Below are positions 36,857-46,132 of a stretch of 64,000 nt of DNA, in pieces. A program made the position numbers and the translations under genes. Where the stretch lies: NCBI GenBank assembly GCA_963697205.1, contig CAVONB010000005.1, positions 124,001 through 188,000 of the forward strand, read 5' to 3'. Each line of letters opens with the position of its first letter. The stretch's first letter is position 1. Below the pieces are notes generated by a model. It searched no databases. It was not told where the DNA came from and worked only from the letters and a program-made list of their open reading frames with translations. This DNA comes from CAVONB01 sp963697205 (GTDB lineage Bacteria; Pseudomonadota; Alphaproteobacteria; Rhizobiales; Hyphomicrobiaceae).

Positions 36857-37183
36857 TCAGTATACTTTCACAACCACGTAGCGGCCGCCATACGGCTGAT
36901 AGTAAACGCCTCCGCAATGGGACAGTGCGGCACCGTTCACGACCACGGTGGAGCATCCCCGCGGAAGTGCAGCCACATAGACAGATGTGCGGGCGACGGT
37001 ACGTCGCGTCGTGCGGCGAGCGACACCCGCGACGCTTCCAGGTGTGGCCGGTCGCCCGATCCTTGCCTCGGCGGCCGAAATCAGGGGGGCTTCAACGTTC
37101 AGCACCGCACCGCCATTCAAGATCAGTCCACTAGCGAGGGCGAGCGCTCCCAGAGCACACTTGAAGATTGGCAATGCTCTCAT
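36857..37183 (-). CDS. Small exported protein with Tyr/Gly-rich C-terminus
   Basis: This 108-residue protein has a signal-type helix (CALGALALASGLILNGGAVL), an Arg/Thr-rich middle, and a C-terminal module with two cysteines and aromatic residues (VYVAALPRGCSTVVVNGAAL, then HCGGVYYQPY). Its start overlaps the DUF2092 stop by four bases, so the two are translated together. The C-terminal module resembles short secreted proteins that often accompany DUF2092 genes. The function is unknown. The two Cys could form a disulfide in the periplasm. Confidence 0.75.
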   Translation of the reverse strand: MRALPIFKCALGALALASGLILNGGAVLNVEAPLISAAEARIGRPATPGSVAGVARRTTRRTVARTSVYVAALPRGCSTVVVNGAALSHCGGVYYQPYGGRYVVVKVY

Positions 37184-37977
37184 CTCACGACCTCGATGTC
37201 ACCAGACTGGTTGACAGAAATTTCGTCGACTTTGCGGGCCCCATCGGGCGGCGTGAACACGAAGGTTTTCGCTTCAATCGTGGGGCTCGTATCCCAGCCA
37301 CTCAAGCGCAGGGAGAACTGCGGCGCCGCAGTCATCCATTTGCTCGTGATGACATACTTGAGCGGCAGCGGCTTATCGCCTGTCTGAACCCAGAGCTGCC
37401 AATCGATGTCCTTGGCGCGGTAGGCGAGGTGGTGGGCTTTCGTCCCATTGACCATCACGACACCAATATACCTCGCACTCTGGACCTCCAGATTGAGTCC
37501 CGGATAAACATCCCCATAGAGGAGATCAGCGCCGGCAAAGTGAAAACCCGTGACATCGCGAGCCGCATCGAGCGCGTCATCGATGCTGCCTGGCACAGCA
37601 TACTGCGCGTAGAGCTTGTACGACCTGTCATGGATCGTCAGGCTCTTGCCGTCATAGGTGAACTCAGCGTCGATTACGCCACCGCGACGCGTTGCGTTGA
37701 GCTTGCCCGGCCGCTCCAGTGCAACAGCGCCAGAACTGCTGAACTGCAATTTTTCGCCCTCATGCGTCAACACTTCGAGATCGGAATCGAAGTTGACGGT
37801 GAAGCTCTTCAGTCCCTTGAGGTGCGCGGCCATGCTGCGCAGCACCTCGTCCGCGTCGGCATCCACCGCCGCGGAGCTTTTGGCGGTCTGCGCTGATGCT
37901 GGCATTCCGGCGCCCAGCCCTGCCATCATGGCCGCGAGGAACGCTGCTACGAGCTTTGACGTCGCCGACGTATACAT
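37180..37977 (-). CDS. DUF2092 domain-containing exported protein
   Basis: This protein of about 265 residues has a signal peptide (ATSKLVAAFLAAMMAGLG, ASAQ). The LolA-like DUF2092 fold shows VLRSMAAHLKGLKSFTVNFD at the N-terminus and FSLRLSGWDTSPTIEAKTFV at the C-terminus. The family is thought to bind a hydrophobic ligand, by structural analogy with LolA/LppX; the ligand is unknown. ATG 37977 follows an AGGTGGA site; the frame is open further upstream but without similarity. A second DUF2092 gene lies at 63040-63783. Confidence 0.87.
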   Translation of the reverse strand: MYTSATSKLVAAFLAAMMAGLGAGMPASAQTAKSSAAVDADADEVLRSMAAHLKGLKSFTVNFDSDLEVLTHEGEKLQFSSSGAVALERPGKLNATRRGGVIDAEFTYDGKSLTIHDRSYKLYAQYAVPGSIDDALDAARDVTGFHFAGADLLYGDVYPGLNLEVQSARYIGVVMVNGTKAHHLAYRAKDIDWQLWVQTGDKPLPLKYVITSKWMTAAPQFSLRLSGWDTSPTIEAKTFVFTPPDGARKVDEISVNQSGDIEVVR

Positions 37978-38437
37978 CAGGTCCACCTTTCTCATCGGAT
38001 GCGCAAATGCGACGATGCCCCCGATATTATTCCGCGGGCGTCCATTGCGATCCCGTCTGCCGTTCGTGAGCCCCCGCGTGGCCTGTCGGGTCAAGCGCCG
38101 CTCCACTTCCAAGAAGTCGCTTCCGCCGCTTGCGTCGTTCGCCGAGATAGCTTCGCGTGCCCGATTAAGCCACATGCCTTCGCCAAGAAGGGCATCTCAA
38201 TCAGCAGAAGGTTGATGATCGGCCGGGCGCGCTACCGAAAACGAAGCCCTGCAGCGACGCCGCTGGTCGTCCTTCTCCCCAAGACGAAACACGCCCATCA
38301 CTGCATCATAGCCGATCAGGGCAGGCTATGCAGTTTCCGACACGGCAGAGAAAATCAGGGCTACCGTTGGCGGCTGAAGGCGGCATATCGTGGGGTTGCT
38401 TGACGACCTCACTTCTCCACCGAAGGAGCGATATGCC
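37978..38437. other. Non-coding stretch before the IS256 remnant
   Basis: About 460 bases contain the promoter side of the DUF2092 gene and probably the left end of the degraded IS256-type element. No terminal inverted repeat could be paired with the right side by eye. No gene is seen. Confidence 0.35.
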
Positions 38438-39713
38438 GTGTCGAACGATAACGTGACCAAGCTGATTCAGCCAGGAGCCTTCGAGGATCCGCTCACAGAA
38501 GTCCTGCGCAATGGCGCCCGCGCTCTGCTCGCGCAGGCGGTCGAGGCTGAGGTGGCCGAGTTCCTCGGCAAGCATGCCGACCTCAAGACCGGCGATGGGC
38601 GTCAGCGGGTTGTCCGCCATGGTCATCTGCCAGAGCGCGACGTGATGACCGGCATCGGTCCCGTCGCCGTGAGCCAGCCGCGCGTTCGCGACCGTGGAGC
38701 CTCCGCGGACGATGCAGGACGCATCCGCTTCACGCCGACGATCCTTCCACCTTACGCACGCCGCTCGCGGAGCCTGGAGGTTCTGATCCCCATCCTCTAC
38801 CTGAAGGGCATCTCCACGGGCGACTTCGCCGAGGCCTTGGCGGCTCTGCTGGGCACGGACGCCCCGGGGCTTTCGGCCTCGACCATTGCGCGTCTGAAGG
38901 AGGTCTGGCACGACGAGCACTGGAGCTGGCAACGGCGTGATCTTTCGGCAAGCCGTTACGTTTACGTCTGGGCCGACGGCATCTACTTCTCAGGCACGGC
39001 TCGACCATGACAAGCAATGCATCGTGGTGATCATCGGCGCCGATGAACTGAGGGCAAGAAGAGCTGATCGGCGATCACCGACGGCTACCGGGAGAGCGCC
39101 CAGTCCTGGCGCGAAGTGCTGCTCGATCTCAAGCGCCGCGGCTTCGCGATTGCGCCCGAGTTGGCCACCGGCGACGGCGCGCTCGGCTTCTGGAAGGCGC
39201 TGCGAGAGTCTGGACGACGCGCGAGCAGCGCTGTTGGGTGCACAAGACCGCCAACGTGCTCAACAAGCTGCCGAAGAGCCTTCAGGGCAAGGCCAAACGG
39301 CCACTTCAGGACATCTGGATGGCCGAGACCAGGCAAGACGCGGAGAAGGCCTTCGATTTCTTCTTCGAGGCCTAGGCGCCGAAGTACGACAAGGCGGTGG
39401 CCTGCCTGGCCAAGGACCGCGACGTTCTGCTCGCCTTCTATGACTTCCCGGCCGAACACTGGAAGCACATTCGCACCACCAACCCCATTGAAAGCACCTT
39501 TGCGACCGTGCGCCTCAGGACCACCAAAACCAAGGGCTGCCTGCCGCATGAACGGCGTTCACCATGGTCTTCAAGCTGGTCGACGCTGCACAGAAAAGCT
39601 GGCGCCGCCTCGACGGACACAACCAGTTGCCCAAGGTCGTGCTGGGTGCGAAGTTCAAGGACGGGCTGGAGGTCGCCCAAGCCGCCGACCGTCAGCCCCA
39701 AGCCGCCGCCTGA
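38438..39713 (+). pseudogene. IS256-family (mutator-type) transposase, degenerate
   Basis: The N-terminal part starts at GTG 38438 after AAGGAG and reads normally to about 38990 (LAQAVEAEVAEFLGKHADL, LPPYARRSRSLEVLIPILYL, YVYVWADGIYF). After that the frame changes repeatedly. RLDHDKQCIVVIIGA, DVLLAFYDFPAEHWKHIRTT and NPIESTFATVRLRTTKTKGC can be recognised in other frames, with a TAG near 39374, and the protein would end at 39713. The DDE transposase is therefore dead. Insertions and deletions are both needed to restore it, which looks like true decay. Confidence 0.88.
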
Positions 39714-39842
39714 ACCCTCAGGCCGTCTGGGAGAGCCACTCCCGACGCGGCGCAAAGCGCACACGAAGAAGCACCGATACCCGGCGGGCATCGGTGCACA
39801 GAACTGTTGGTCATTGCATTTTGGGTGACTACGCCTGCAGAA

Positions 39843-40760
39843 CTAGAAACGGAGCGTGCCGCCCAGAACGGGTCCATGCTGCACCGCATCGTACCGGTAC
39901 TGCCGGTTGCCTGAGCCCTCCGAATAGTCCACCGAAAGGGCTTTGTATCCGATATAGGCGTCAAAGTCGTAGCCAGTTCGTTCAAATAGCTTGAACTCGT
40001 AGGTTCCGATGGCGTGCCAGGAAACGTCGCTTCCGACACCAAAGCCGCCAATGTCGCCGCGAACAGTCAGCAAACGGCCGGGCGCCATCTGGTAACGCAC
40101 GCGCGCGCCGATAAACGGATCGAGCCAATCGATAGTCCCGGAGCGAACGATCGCCCGGTTCCCGTCGATGATGAGCCCCGGACCCGGTACAATCACGTTT
40201 AGTGACGCCGATAGATTCGTATCCTGGTACCAGTAGCGGGCGCCGCCGAGAATATCGATCGCAGTATGTGTGCCCGCACTTGCTGACGCGCCGGACCAGA
40301 TCTCGTATGCGGCGCCGACCTCGATCACCGCCTGTGTGTAGTCGGCTTCGATCGCGCCGTTGAGCGCAAGCACGCCTCCGGGGCGCCCGGCGGCGAAGTC
40401 ACCCGATCCGGCAAGCTTCGAGTAGACGATATCGTTGAACAGGGCGAAGCGTCCGTTGCGCGCCTCCAAATAGCTCATCCAAGCAGGAATGCCCGACCAG
40501 TCGAGAGCACTCAGCACATCGTCCGGGGCGGCCTCGACGGCGAATGGCCGTCCCTTCACGGTGACGTCGCCCGAGATCCAGGGGAGCCAGGCGTAGGTCG
40601 TAAACTTATACGTCCATTGCGATCGCGGAGCCGTCTCGGCATACGGTGCAGGAGCGTCCTTGATGCTTCCGCCGAGATCCGCAGACGCGGCCGGCTCCGC
40701 AAAGCTGAACATAGTCATCGCCGAGATGCAGATAAGTTGCCTAAACTGGATCATCAGCAT
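39843..40760 (-). CDS. Outer-membrane beta-barrel protein
   Basis: This protein of about 305 residues has a signal peptide (ICISAMTMFSFAEPAASA). Alternating amphipathic strands and short turns follow, and the protein ends LGGTLRF with the C-terminal Phe recognised by the BAM machinery. Strands such as WTYKFTTYAWLPWISGDV and YEFKLFERTGYDFDAYIGY resemble OmpW/Omp25-like small porins. The gene is isolated between the IS256 remnant and the patatin gene. Ligands or transport role are not visible. Confidence 0.8.
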   Translation of the reverse strand: MLMIQFRQLICISAMTMFSFAEPAASADLGGSIKDAPAPYAETAPRSQWTYKFTTYAWLPWISGDVTVKGRPFAVEAAPDDVLSALDWSGIPAWMSYLEARNGRFALFNDIVYSKLAGSGDFAAGRPGGVLALNGAIEADYTQAVIEVGAAYEIWSGASASAGTHTAIDILGGARYWYQDTNLSASLNVIVPGPGLIIDGNRAIVRSGTIDWLDPFIGARVRYQMAPGRLLTVRGDIGGFGVGSDVSWHAIGTYEFKLFERTGYDFDAYIGYKALSVDYSEGSGNRQYRYDAVQHGPVLGGTLRF

Positions 40761-41020
40761 CCCCCGTTGCCGAGCAGCGACAAGTCCTTGCCCAACTACC
40801 CATCATCTTGAATTCTAGAGGATTGAATTATAAGTGTATTCTCGAACCGCCATCTATGCAAAATCGGTCACGGTTGGCTCAAAGCTGTGAGCGCGTGGCT
40901 GGTTCGCAACATACGCTCTGTATCCACGGTGAAACTGTGAAGCCGTATCGTATCTGTACTGCGCCCTCGAGCGCCGCCCGGATATGCATTACCACGATGC
41001 GCTATTCCCAGTAGCCGGCC

Positions 41021-42304
41021 TCACTCCTGGTACCCCGGCGGGGTCTTATGCCAAGCGTATCCCGCTTTGCCCTTTTCATAGCCATAGTCGAACAGCTTGC
41101 GCATGTACCGCTTGTCGAAGGGGCCCGCGTATGGCGTCTGGAAATTCTCATCGATGTAAGCGAGGTTGAAGTCCACGCGATCTCGCTTGGTCGTCAGATA
41201 GATGCGGTAGGTGTCGTTAACGCCACTCGCCGCTGTCATCGTTGAAATCGTTTGTCCGACAATGGCCAGCGTCTGCTTCTTTACGCTCTCCTCGGGTCTG
41301 AACAGTCGACCATTGCGGATGACGTAGGCTTTGCGCTTGCCGGCCGGGGGAGCCAGCGCTGAGTTCTTCTTGATGTTGAAAGCCGGCGGATACAGGAAGG
41401 CCTGAGCCACCGTCCCGCCATCGACGTGCATTTCCTCGTAGTTCTTGCCCTCGAGCGTGACGTTCAGCATGACGGGCGGGAATACGCCTGGAATCGAAGC
41501 CGACGCACGCAGCACGTCGATGATGAGATCGCGCGCGCGCGGATCCTTGCTCGCGGCGATCGCACCGATGTTCCAGATGACGGAACGCGCTTGATCGAGG
41601 TTCGTTGTGGCGATGAGAAGCAGGCGACCCTTCGCATATTCCTGCGCGATGCGCGCAACCATCTTCCGGTCGACGTAGCCGGCGATCATTTTGCGAAGCG
41701 GCGCCGTGTCGGTCATCGCATCGTCGGCCACGGCGGCAAACACTGTGCGCTTGGTAAAGATGTCGTCCGCGGAGGTATCGGTATAGACGGCCTTCAGCTG
41801 CGCGTCGTACTCCGGCCCGAGGAATGCAAAGGGCGCGGAGAGGGCGCCGGTGCTGATGCCGGTGACGATGCGGAAACTCGGCCGGTCGCCGCGAACCGTC
41901 CACCCGAGAAGTAGGCCGGCTCCGAACGCGCCATCATCTCCGCCACCGGATATGGCCAGAAAGTGGTTTGTCCCGAACTGCCCCTTGCCGAAAGATGCGC
42001 CCTCGAACGCTCGCCGCTTTTCGAGAAGGTCGCGAGCGATGGCTTCGACGGCCGTGACATCGCCGTCGGCGTAGAACCTTGCTTGAGTGACGCCGAGAGG
42101 GACTGCACCGCGTGCCATTGCCAGCGGAACCGCGGGGAGCCGATCGCTTGTCGCGCAGGCCGAGAGAAAGGACACCACCAAACCCGCGACCGCCATGGCG
42201 CCCACTGCTAGCGGAAGCTCGCGCCTAGTCCTAAGCCCGACCATGCGCATGGCTGCATCGCAGATCTTGCTAATTTGCACGACGCAATCGCCCAAGGCCG
42301 TCAT
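41021..42304 (-). CDS. Patatin-like phospholipase lipoprotein
   Basis: The 427-residue protein has a lipobox-like LSAC after a hydrophobic segment (residues about 36-50), suggesting a lipid anchor. The patatin domain shows the oxyanion loop SGGGDDGAFGAG, the nucleophile Ser in GISTG and the dyad Asp in HVDGGT. It should hydrolyse acyl esters of phospholipids in the envelope. The start overlaps the DUF992 stop by four bases; a later Met (residue 19 or 21) would place the signal sequence more typically. It is transcribed with DUF992. Confidence 0.88.
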   Translation of the reverse strand: MTALGDCVVQISKICDAAMRMVGLRTRRELPLAVGAMAVAGLVVSFLSACATSDRLPAVPLAMARGAVPLGVTQARFYADGDVTAVEAIARDLLEKRRAFEGASFGKGQFGTNHFLAISGGGDDGAFGAGLLLGWTVRGDRPSFRIVTGISTGALSAPFAFLGPEYDAQLKAVYTDTSADDIFTKRTVFAAVADDAMTDTAPLRKMIAGYVDRKMVARIAQEYAKGRLLLIATTNLDQARSVIWNIGAIAASKDPRARDLIIDVLRASASIPGVFPPVMLNVTLEGKNYEEMHVDGGTVAQAFLYPPAFNIKKNSALAPPAGKRKAYVIRNGRLFRPEESVKKQTLAIVGQTISTMTAASGVNDTYRIYLTTKRDRVDFNLAYIDENFQTPYAGPFDKRYMRKLFDYGYEKGKAGYAWHKTPPGYQE

Positions 42305-42801
42305 TGCCGCTTCAGCGCCATGCCCGAGACGCCTACCGCCAGGTTCAGCCCCGTTTGAGCTTGTACGCTGATCGGCTGAAGGATGACCGAATTCTTCGCC
42401 CCCCCGACAAGCAAGTTGGCACCGCCGCCGATGCCGACGGAGGCATCAGCCGAAACGCCACCGTAGTTCCCCTCTAGAGCCCCGGCCGCAAGCTCAGTGG
42501 TTGACGAGACGACCGTCCAAACCATGACACTCGGTCCTTTGACACCGATGTCGAGACCAAACTTGGTGATGGTGGCCGAATAGACATGCGACTGCGCCTT
42601 GCCTGCCGGGTTGAACGCGCAAGAGAGGGTCTGCTTCGAACCAACCAAAATGCCGATGCTGCCATGGCCCTTGCACGTCAGTGTACCTGCGACAAGCTTC
42701 GCATCCTTGCCGAGCGCCGGCGCCTGTGCCAGCGGAACTGCCAACACAGCAGCAGCGACCGTCACCGCATACAACCACCGGCTCGCATGTTGGATCTGCA
42801 T
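42301..42801 (-). CDS. DUF992 domain-containing exported protein
   Basis: This 166-residue protein has a signal peptide (YAVTVAAAVLAVPLAQAPAL). The DUF992 domain shows GTLTCKGHGSIGILVGSKQ and SCAF, followed by glycine-rich strands (ADASVGIGGGANLLVGG). The two Cys in the first part are conserved in the family and probably form a disulfide. The function is unknown. It heads a two-gene unit with the patatin gene (four-base overlap), and the promoter should lie in the gap shared with the divergent AraC-type regulator. Confidence 0.9.
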   Translation of the reverse strand: MQIQHASRWLYAVTVAAAVLAVPLAQAPALGKDAKLVAGTLTCKGHGSIGILVGSKQTLSCAFNPAGKAQSHVYSATITKFGLDIGVKGPSVMVWTVVSSTTELAAGALEGNYGGVSADASVGIGGGANLLVGGAKNSVILQPISVQAQTGLNLAVGVSGMALKRQ

Positions 42802-43227
42802 TACCCCGCCCTCCTGCGCACGCCACGGCTCTGAAACCCGCCCGCTTCAAGCGCACCGCACCACAATAAGCAGAACTGCAGCTCATCGGTATGCACTTTC
42901 CGACACGTGCTGGTGTGGCCACTTTGCGCCTCAAGTGTTCACGACCTCGGGAGCCACCCGCAATCTAGCGCTCGCGTGCGCCGCCCTCGACACAATGCTT
43001 CAACCCAAACTACGGGATACTCCCGAAGGTGCGTAACGGCGCGATTTTGCGACGCTTCGGAAAGCATGCAAAGTATGTAATGCTAAACCACAAACACCGC
43101 GCCTTCGGAACATCTCTATAAGTTGGTTTGGCACGCTTGCTTCTCAACAGATTTGGGTGAACGATGGGGACTTTAGGGTAGGTCAACGACCTCTCGCGAT
43201 TGAACTGGTAACAGGCTAACGAGGGTC
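42802..43227. other. Divergent intergenic region DUF992/araC-type
   Basis: About 425 bases separate the DUF992-patatin unit from the AraC-type regulator. The 43040-43150 part is AT-richer than the surroundings and is the likeliest promoter and operator area. No gene is convincing. No specific operator repeat was identified. Confidence 0.4.
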
Positions 43228-44340
43228 GTGGTCCGTTCCATTGTTCACACGGAATGCAACAGCCACTCGTGCTCAAGACGCGTGCCGACTGGCTACGTCC
43301 TTCGGGCGGAGAGCAGCGTGACGTTCGACGAATATTCACGGGCGGTGAGCGATGCCGATGTGGGATTCGTTCTCACCCATCGGGAGGTTCAGAAGTGGGG
43401 GCTCGAGCGCGCGGAGCTCGGAAAGATCCGCTTACAGTTGGGCTCAGACGGGGGCGGCAGTATCGTCGATGGGATCACTCGAAGCGATGCCGTTGTCTTG
43501 ATCTGGCGCGTTGGCGCGTCTCCAGAGCACATCTATTTGAATGGCGACTTGCTTCGTCATGACGAACTGGCCGTACTGGAGCCCGGGTCGCATTTTATTT
43601 TCGCTACCAAGGGGCCGCGTCACTGGATTTCCGTTGCCATCCCTGTCGACTACTTCGGCGCAGGGTTGCTCGACGCGGACTCTGGCCCAAGGGCGGTCTT
43701 GCTGTCGTCGCCCGGCCGTGCCGAGGAGCTTTCTCTGCTAGCCGCAGAACTTCATCGAGCGTCCGACTCCGCACGTCCATCCGAGGCCCTGGATGCGCTG
43801 GAGCAGGATCTGATCGCTGGCTGCCTCGAATGCATATCAGCGTCCGCACGCCACGTGGCAGGGAATCACGAGAGCTTCTCGATCGTCGATAGGGCTCTCA
43901 AGATACTAAATCACAACGACCGACTGAATTTCCGCATTGATGAGCTGTGTGACGTGCTCGGGCTCAGCGAGCGGACGCTGCTGCGGGCGTTTCATCGCAT
44001 CGTCGGAATAGGGCCGAAGCGCTATCTGATGTTGCGCCAATTGAACCTCATCCGCAGAGCTCTCCACGATGCGGCTCACGACGAACTCCATGTGACTGGA
44101 GTGCTAACCGACTGGGGCGTCAGTGAGCTCGGCAGGTTCTCGGGGCAATACAAGAGTTTTTTCGGTGAATTGCCGTCCGAGACGCTTCGCGGCGTCCGGC
44201 ATACACTGCCGCGGAAGGTTCGCATGAATGACGTAAAGCCGGACGCCCCACCTGGGCACAGCAACAGCGTCGGCAATCAAGCCAGGAATGTGCTGGTCCT
44301 GGATACCAACCACACCACCGATACCGTCCCAATCAGATAA
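43228..44340 (+). CDS. AraC-family transcriptional regulator
   Basis: This protein of about 370 residues starts at GTG 43228, with a GAGGG sequence close upstream. The N-terminal 200 residues form a sensor domain without a recognised family. The C-terminal part holds two helix-turn-helix units: FRIDELCDVLGLSERTLLRA and the second around VTGVLTDWGVSELGRFSGQY, with RYLMLRQLNLIRRAL between. The last 40 residues are unrelated to the family and are encoded where the gene overlaps the convergent HupE/UreJ gene by 64 bases. It is well placed to control DUF992-patatin or the DUF3604-HupE operon. Confidence 0.88.
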   Translation: MVRSIVHTECNSHSCSRRVPTGYVLRAESSVTFDEYSRAVSDADVGFVLTHREVQKWGLERAELGKIRLQLGSDGGGSIVDGITRSDAVVLIWRVGASPEHIYLNGDLLRHDELAVLEPGSHFIFATKGPRHWISVAIPVDYFGAGLLDADSGPRAVLLSSPGRAEELSLLAAELHRASDSARPSEALDALEQDLIAGCLECISASARHVAGNHESFSIVDRALKILNHNDRLNFRIDELCDVLGLSERTLLRAFHRIVGIGPKRYLMLRQLNLIRRALHDAAHDELHVTGVLTDWGVSELGRFSGQYKSFFGELPSETLRGVRHTLPRKVRMNDVKPDAPPGHSNSVGNQARNVLVLDTNHTTDTVPIR

Positions 44341-45272
44341 GCAACCGCAGTGCGGGCCGGTCGGAGTGGCGCAACGAAAAGATTGGCCGCTGCCTTGCTG
44401 CCCGCCACAACGACGATAACAAAAATTAGCTGGCCGACCTCGACGCCGATGTTGAATGTCAAGAGCGCCAGCGGCACGTCGCTCTGTGGTAAGCCGATTT
44501 CCTTGAGCGCACCGGCAAATCCGAAGCCGTGCAGAAGTCCGAACCCGAAAGCGACGCTCCAGGGGTACCTCTGCGACAGCCGCTCAGGTGCGTCGCCCAT
44601 CTTGACGACTTCCGCCGCGAGAAATGCAATGCTCAGTGCAATCGCCGCTTCGACCGGCTTTTGCGGCAGACTCAGGTAGCCAAGTGCGGCGCCAGCGAGC
44701 GTAATGCTGTGCGCCACAGTAAATGCCGTGATCGTCTTCACGAGAACCCAGCTGTTACCGATCAAGAGGATCAGCGCCAACACGAACAACAGGTGATCAA
44801 GGCTCGTCAGAATGTGCTCGATGCCGAGGCGCATGTAAGTCTTTGCTACGTCGAGACCGGTCTGAACGCCGGCAACGACGAACGATGGCGAGCCAGCGCC
44901 GAGCCGCACGACCTGGGTAGAGCCGCCGCGATACTCGATGCGCGCCAGCACGTCTGTCAGGCTCCTGCTTAGCCCGTCGATCTTGATTTCTCTGTTCTTC
45001 AAGCCTCCTGGACAGACGACGCTCCAGCGCTCAAAAAACGCGTCCACTGCCAACCCACGGATCGGCTCAGACTTCGGTGTGCAGGGAGCCGGCAGCTGGA
45101 CGTAAAGCGCGGGGCGCTGCTTTCCTGCCGCCGGGACCTTCCAGTGAACCGAAAACTCGTCCGTCGCGATCTCGCGCATGGCGAGGTACGCGGGGCGCAA
45201 CTCGTCCGCATCAGCGCACGCGGCTCCGAGAACCTGCAATATCAATATCGCGATATAGATGAAGCGCGTCAT
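44277..45272 (-). CDS. HupE/UreJ-type membrane protein with periplasmic N-terminal domain
   Basis: The 331-residue protein has a signal peptide (YIAILILQVLGAACA) and a periplasmic domain of about 120 residues. A six- to seven-helix HupE/UreJ_2-type membrane domain follows, with the histidine-rich first helix GIEHILTSLDHLLFVLAL, then FTVAHSITLAGAALG and FGLLHGFGFAGAL. These His/Asp positions are those thought to carry nickel or another divalent metal in HupE. It is the last of a six-gene minus-strand operon; its start overlaps the parvulin-like gene by four bases. Its 3' end overlaps the convergent AraC-type gene. Confidence 0.87.
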   Translation of the reverse strand: MTRFIYIAILILQVLGAACADADELRPAYLAMREIATDEFSVHWKVPAAGKQRPALYVQLPAPCTPKSEPIRGLAVDAFFERWSVVCPGGLKNREIKIDGLSRSLTDVLARIEYRGGSTQVVRLGAGSPSFVVAGVQTGLDVAKTYMRLGIEHILTSLDHLLFVLALILLIGNSWVLVKTITAFTVAHSITLAGAALGYLSLPQKPVEAAIALSIAFLAAEVVKMGDAPERLSQRYPWSVAFGFGLLHGFGFAGALKEIGLPQSDVPLALLTFNIGVEVGQLIFVIVVVAGSKAAANLFVAPLRPARTAVAYLIGTVSVVWLVSRTSTFLA

Positions 45273-46132
45273 CGAGAGGACGGCTGCGGATAGCCGCCTT
45301 CGATCTGGACATCATAATTATCACGAAGCGCGCGATAGCGGTCGGCTTCGATCATCATGCGTTTGTCGTTGGTCCACTCGCGCATGACCACGTCGCGAAC
45401 CTCATGCAGCAGCGGCGTCGCCCCCGGCCGCTTATCGGCAATGCGCACGATGTGCAGCCCGAAAGCCGAACGGACTGGGCCGGCCCACACCCCCGGCGTC
45501 AGCTGGTCGAGGCTCGTGGCAAAAGCGGGTCCGAACACATTCCCTATGGCCGCCTTCCCGGTTGAGGGCAGTTCGAACGGTAGAAGCGTACGGTCCCCCA
45601 GTGTGGCGGGGTCAATCTCGGCGCTCGCCTTAAGTGTAGCCAGTAGGTCGGATGCATCCGCTGCCAACATTTCGCCTCGGGCCTCTCTGCTCAGAAACAC
45701 CTGCTGGAAGGAGTAAGCTGGCTCCGTTGCAAATTTGCTCGCATTGACCTCCAGGTAGGTCTGAAGCTCGGCGTCCGTAGGCACCAGTCCTTCTGCCTCG
45801 GCCTGACTGAGAAACTCCATCTTCGTCCGAAGTCTTCGGCGAATGACAGTGTCGCCTTTGTCGAGGCCCAGTGCGATGGCTTCGCGATAGTAGATCTCCT
45901 CTTTGACGGCGTCGTCGATCATCGCCTGCAGCTCCGTCGCAGTCGGCGGGCGACGCCACGTCCGGGTGTACAGCGCGGCGAGCTGCTCGATCTTAGCCTC
46001 GGTGATGACGATGTGATCTGCATTTTCGCGGTCAGCGGGATTGAGCACCGCGTAAGCTGCGAAGATGACGAGTGCGAGGGCTAGAAACTGAACGAGCGGC
46101 TCGCTGGCGAGGCGTCTGAGCATTCCAGTCAT
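45269..46132 (-). CDS. Parvulin-like peptidyl-prolyl isomerase, membrane-anchored
   Basis: This protein of about 287 residues has one N-terminal membrane helix (PLVQFLALALVIFAAYAVL). A SurA-N/PpiC-like chaperone part follows, with ITEAKIEQLAALYTRTWRRP and a DDAVKEEIYYREAIALGLDK segment. The C-terminal rotamase-like domain contains GVWAGPVRSAFGLHIVRIAD. Such proteins fold or chaperone periplasmic and outer-membrane proteins. It overlaps the genes on both sides by four bases (start with HupE-like B, stop with HupE/UreJ_2), so it probably serves a product of this operon. Confidence 0.87.
   Translation of the reverse strand: MTGMLRRLASEPLVQFLALALVIFAAYAVLNPADRENADHIVITEAKIEQLAALYTRTWRRPPTATELQAMIDDAVKEEIYYREAIALGLDKGDTVIRRRLRTKMEFLSQAEAEGLVPTDAELQTYLEVNASKFATEPAYSFQQVFLSREARGEMLAADASDLLATLKASAEIDPATLGDRTLLPFELPSTGKAAIGNVFGPAFATSLDQLTPGVWAGPVRSAFGLHIVRIADKRPGATPLLHEVRDVVMREWTNDKRMMIEADRYRALRDNYDVQIEGGYPQPSSR

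Noticed and set aside
44230..44280. Second copy of the tRNA-Phe end (CTGGGCAC) as attR
   Set aside because: Only eight bases match and the rest of the tRNA end is absent.
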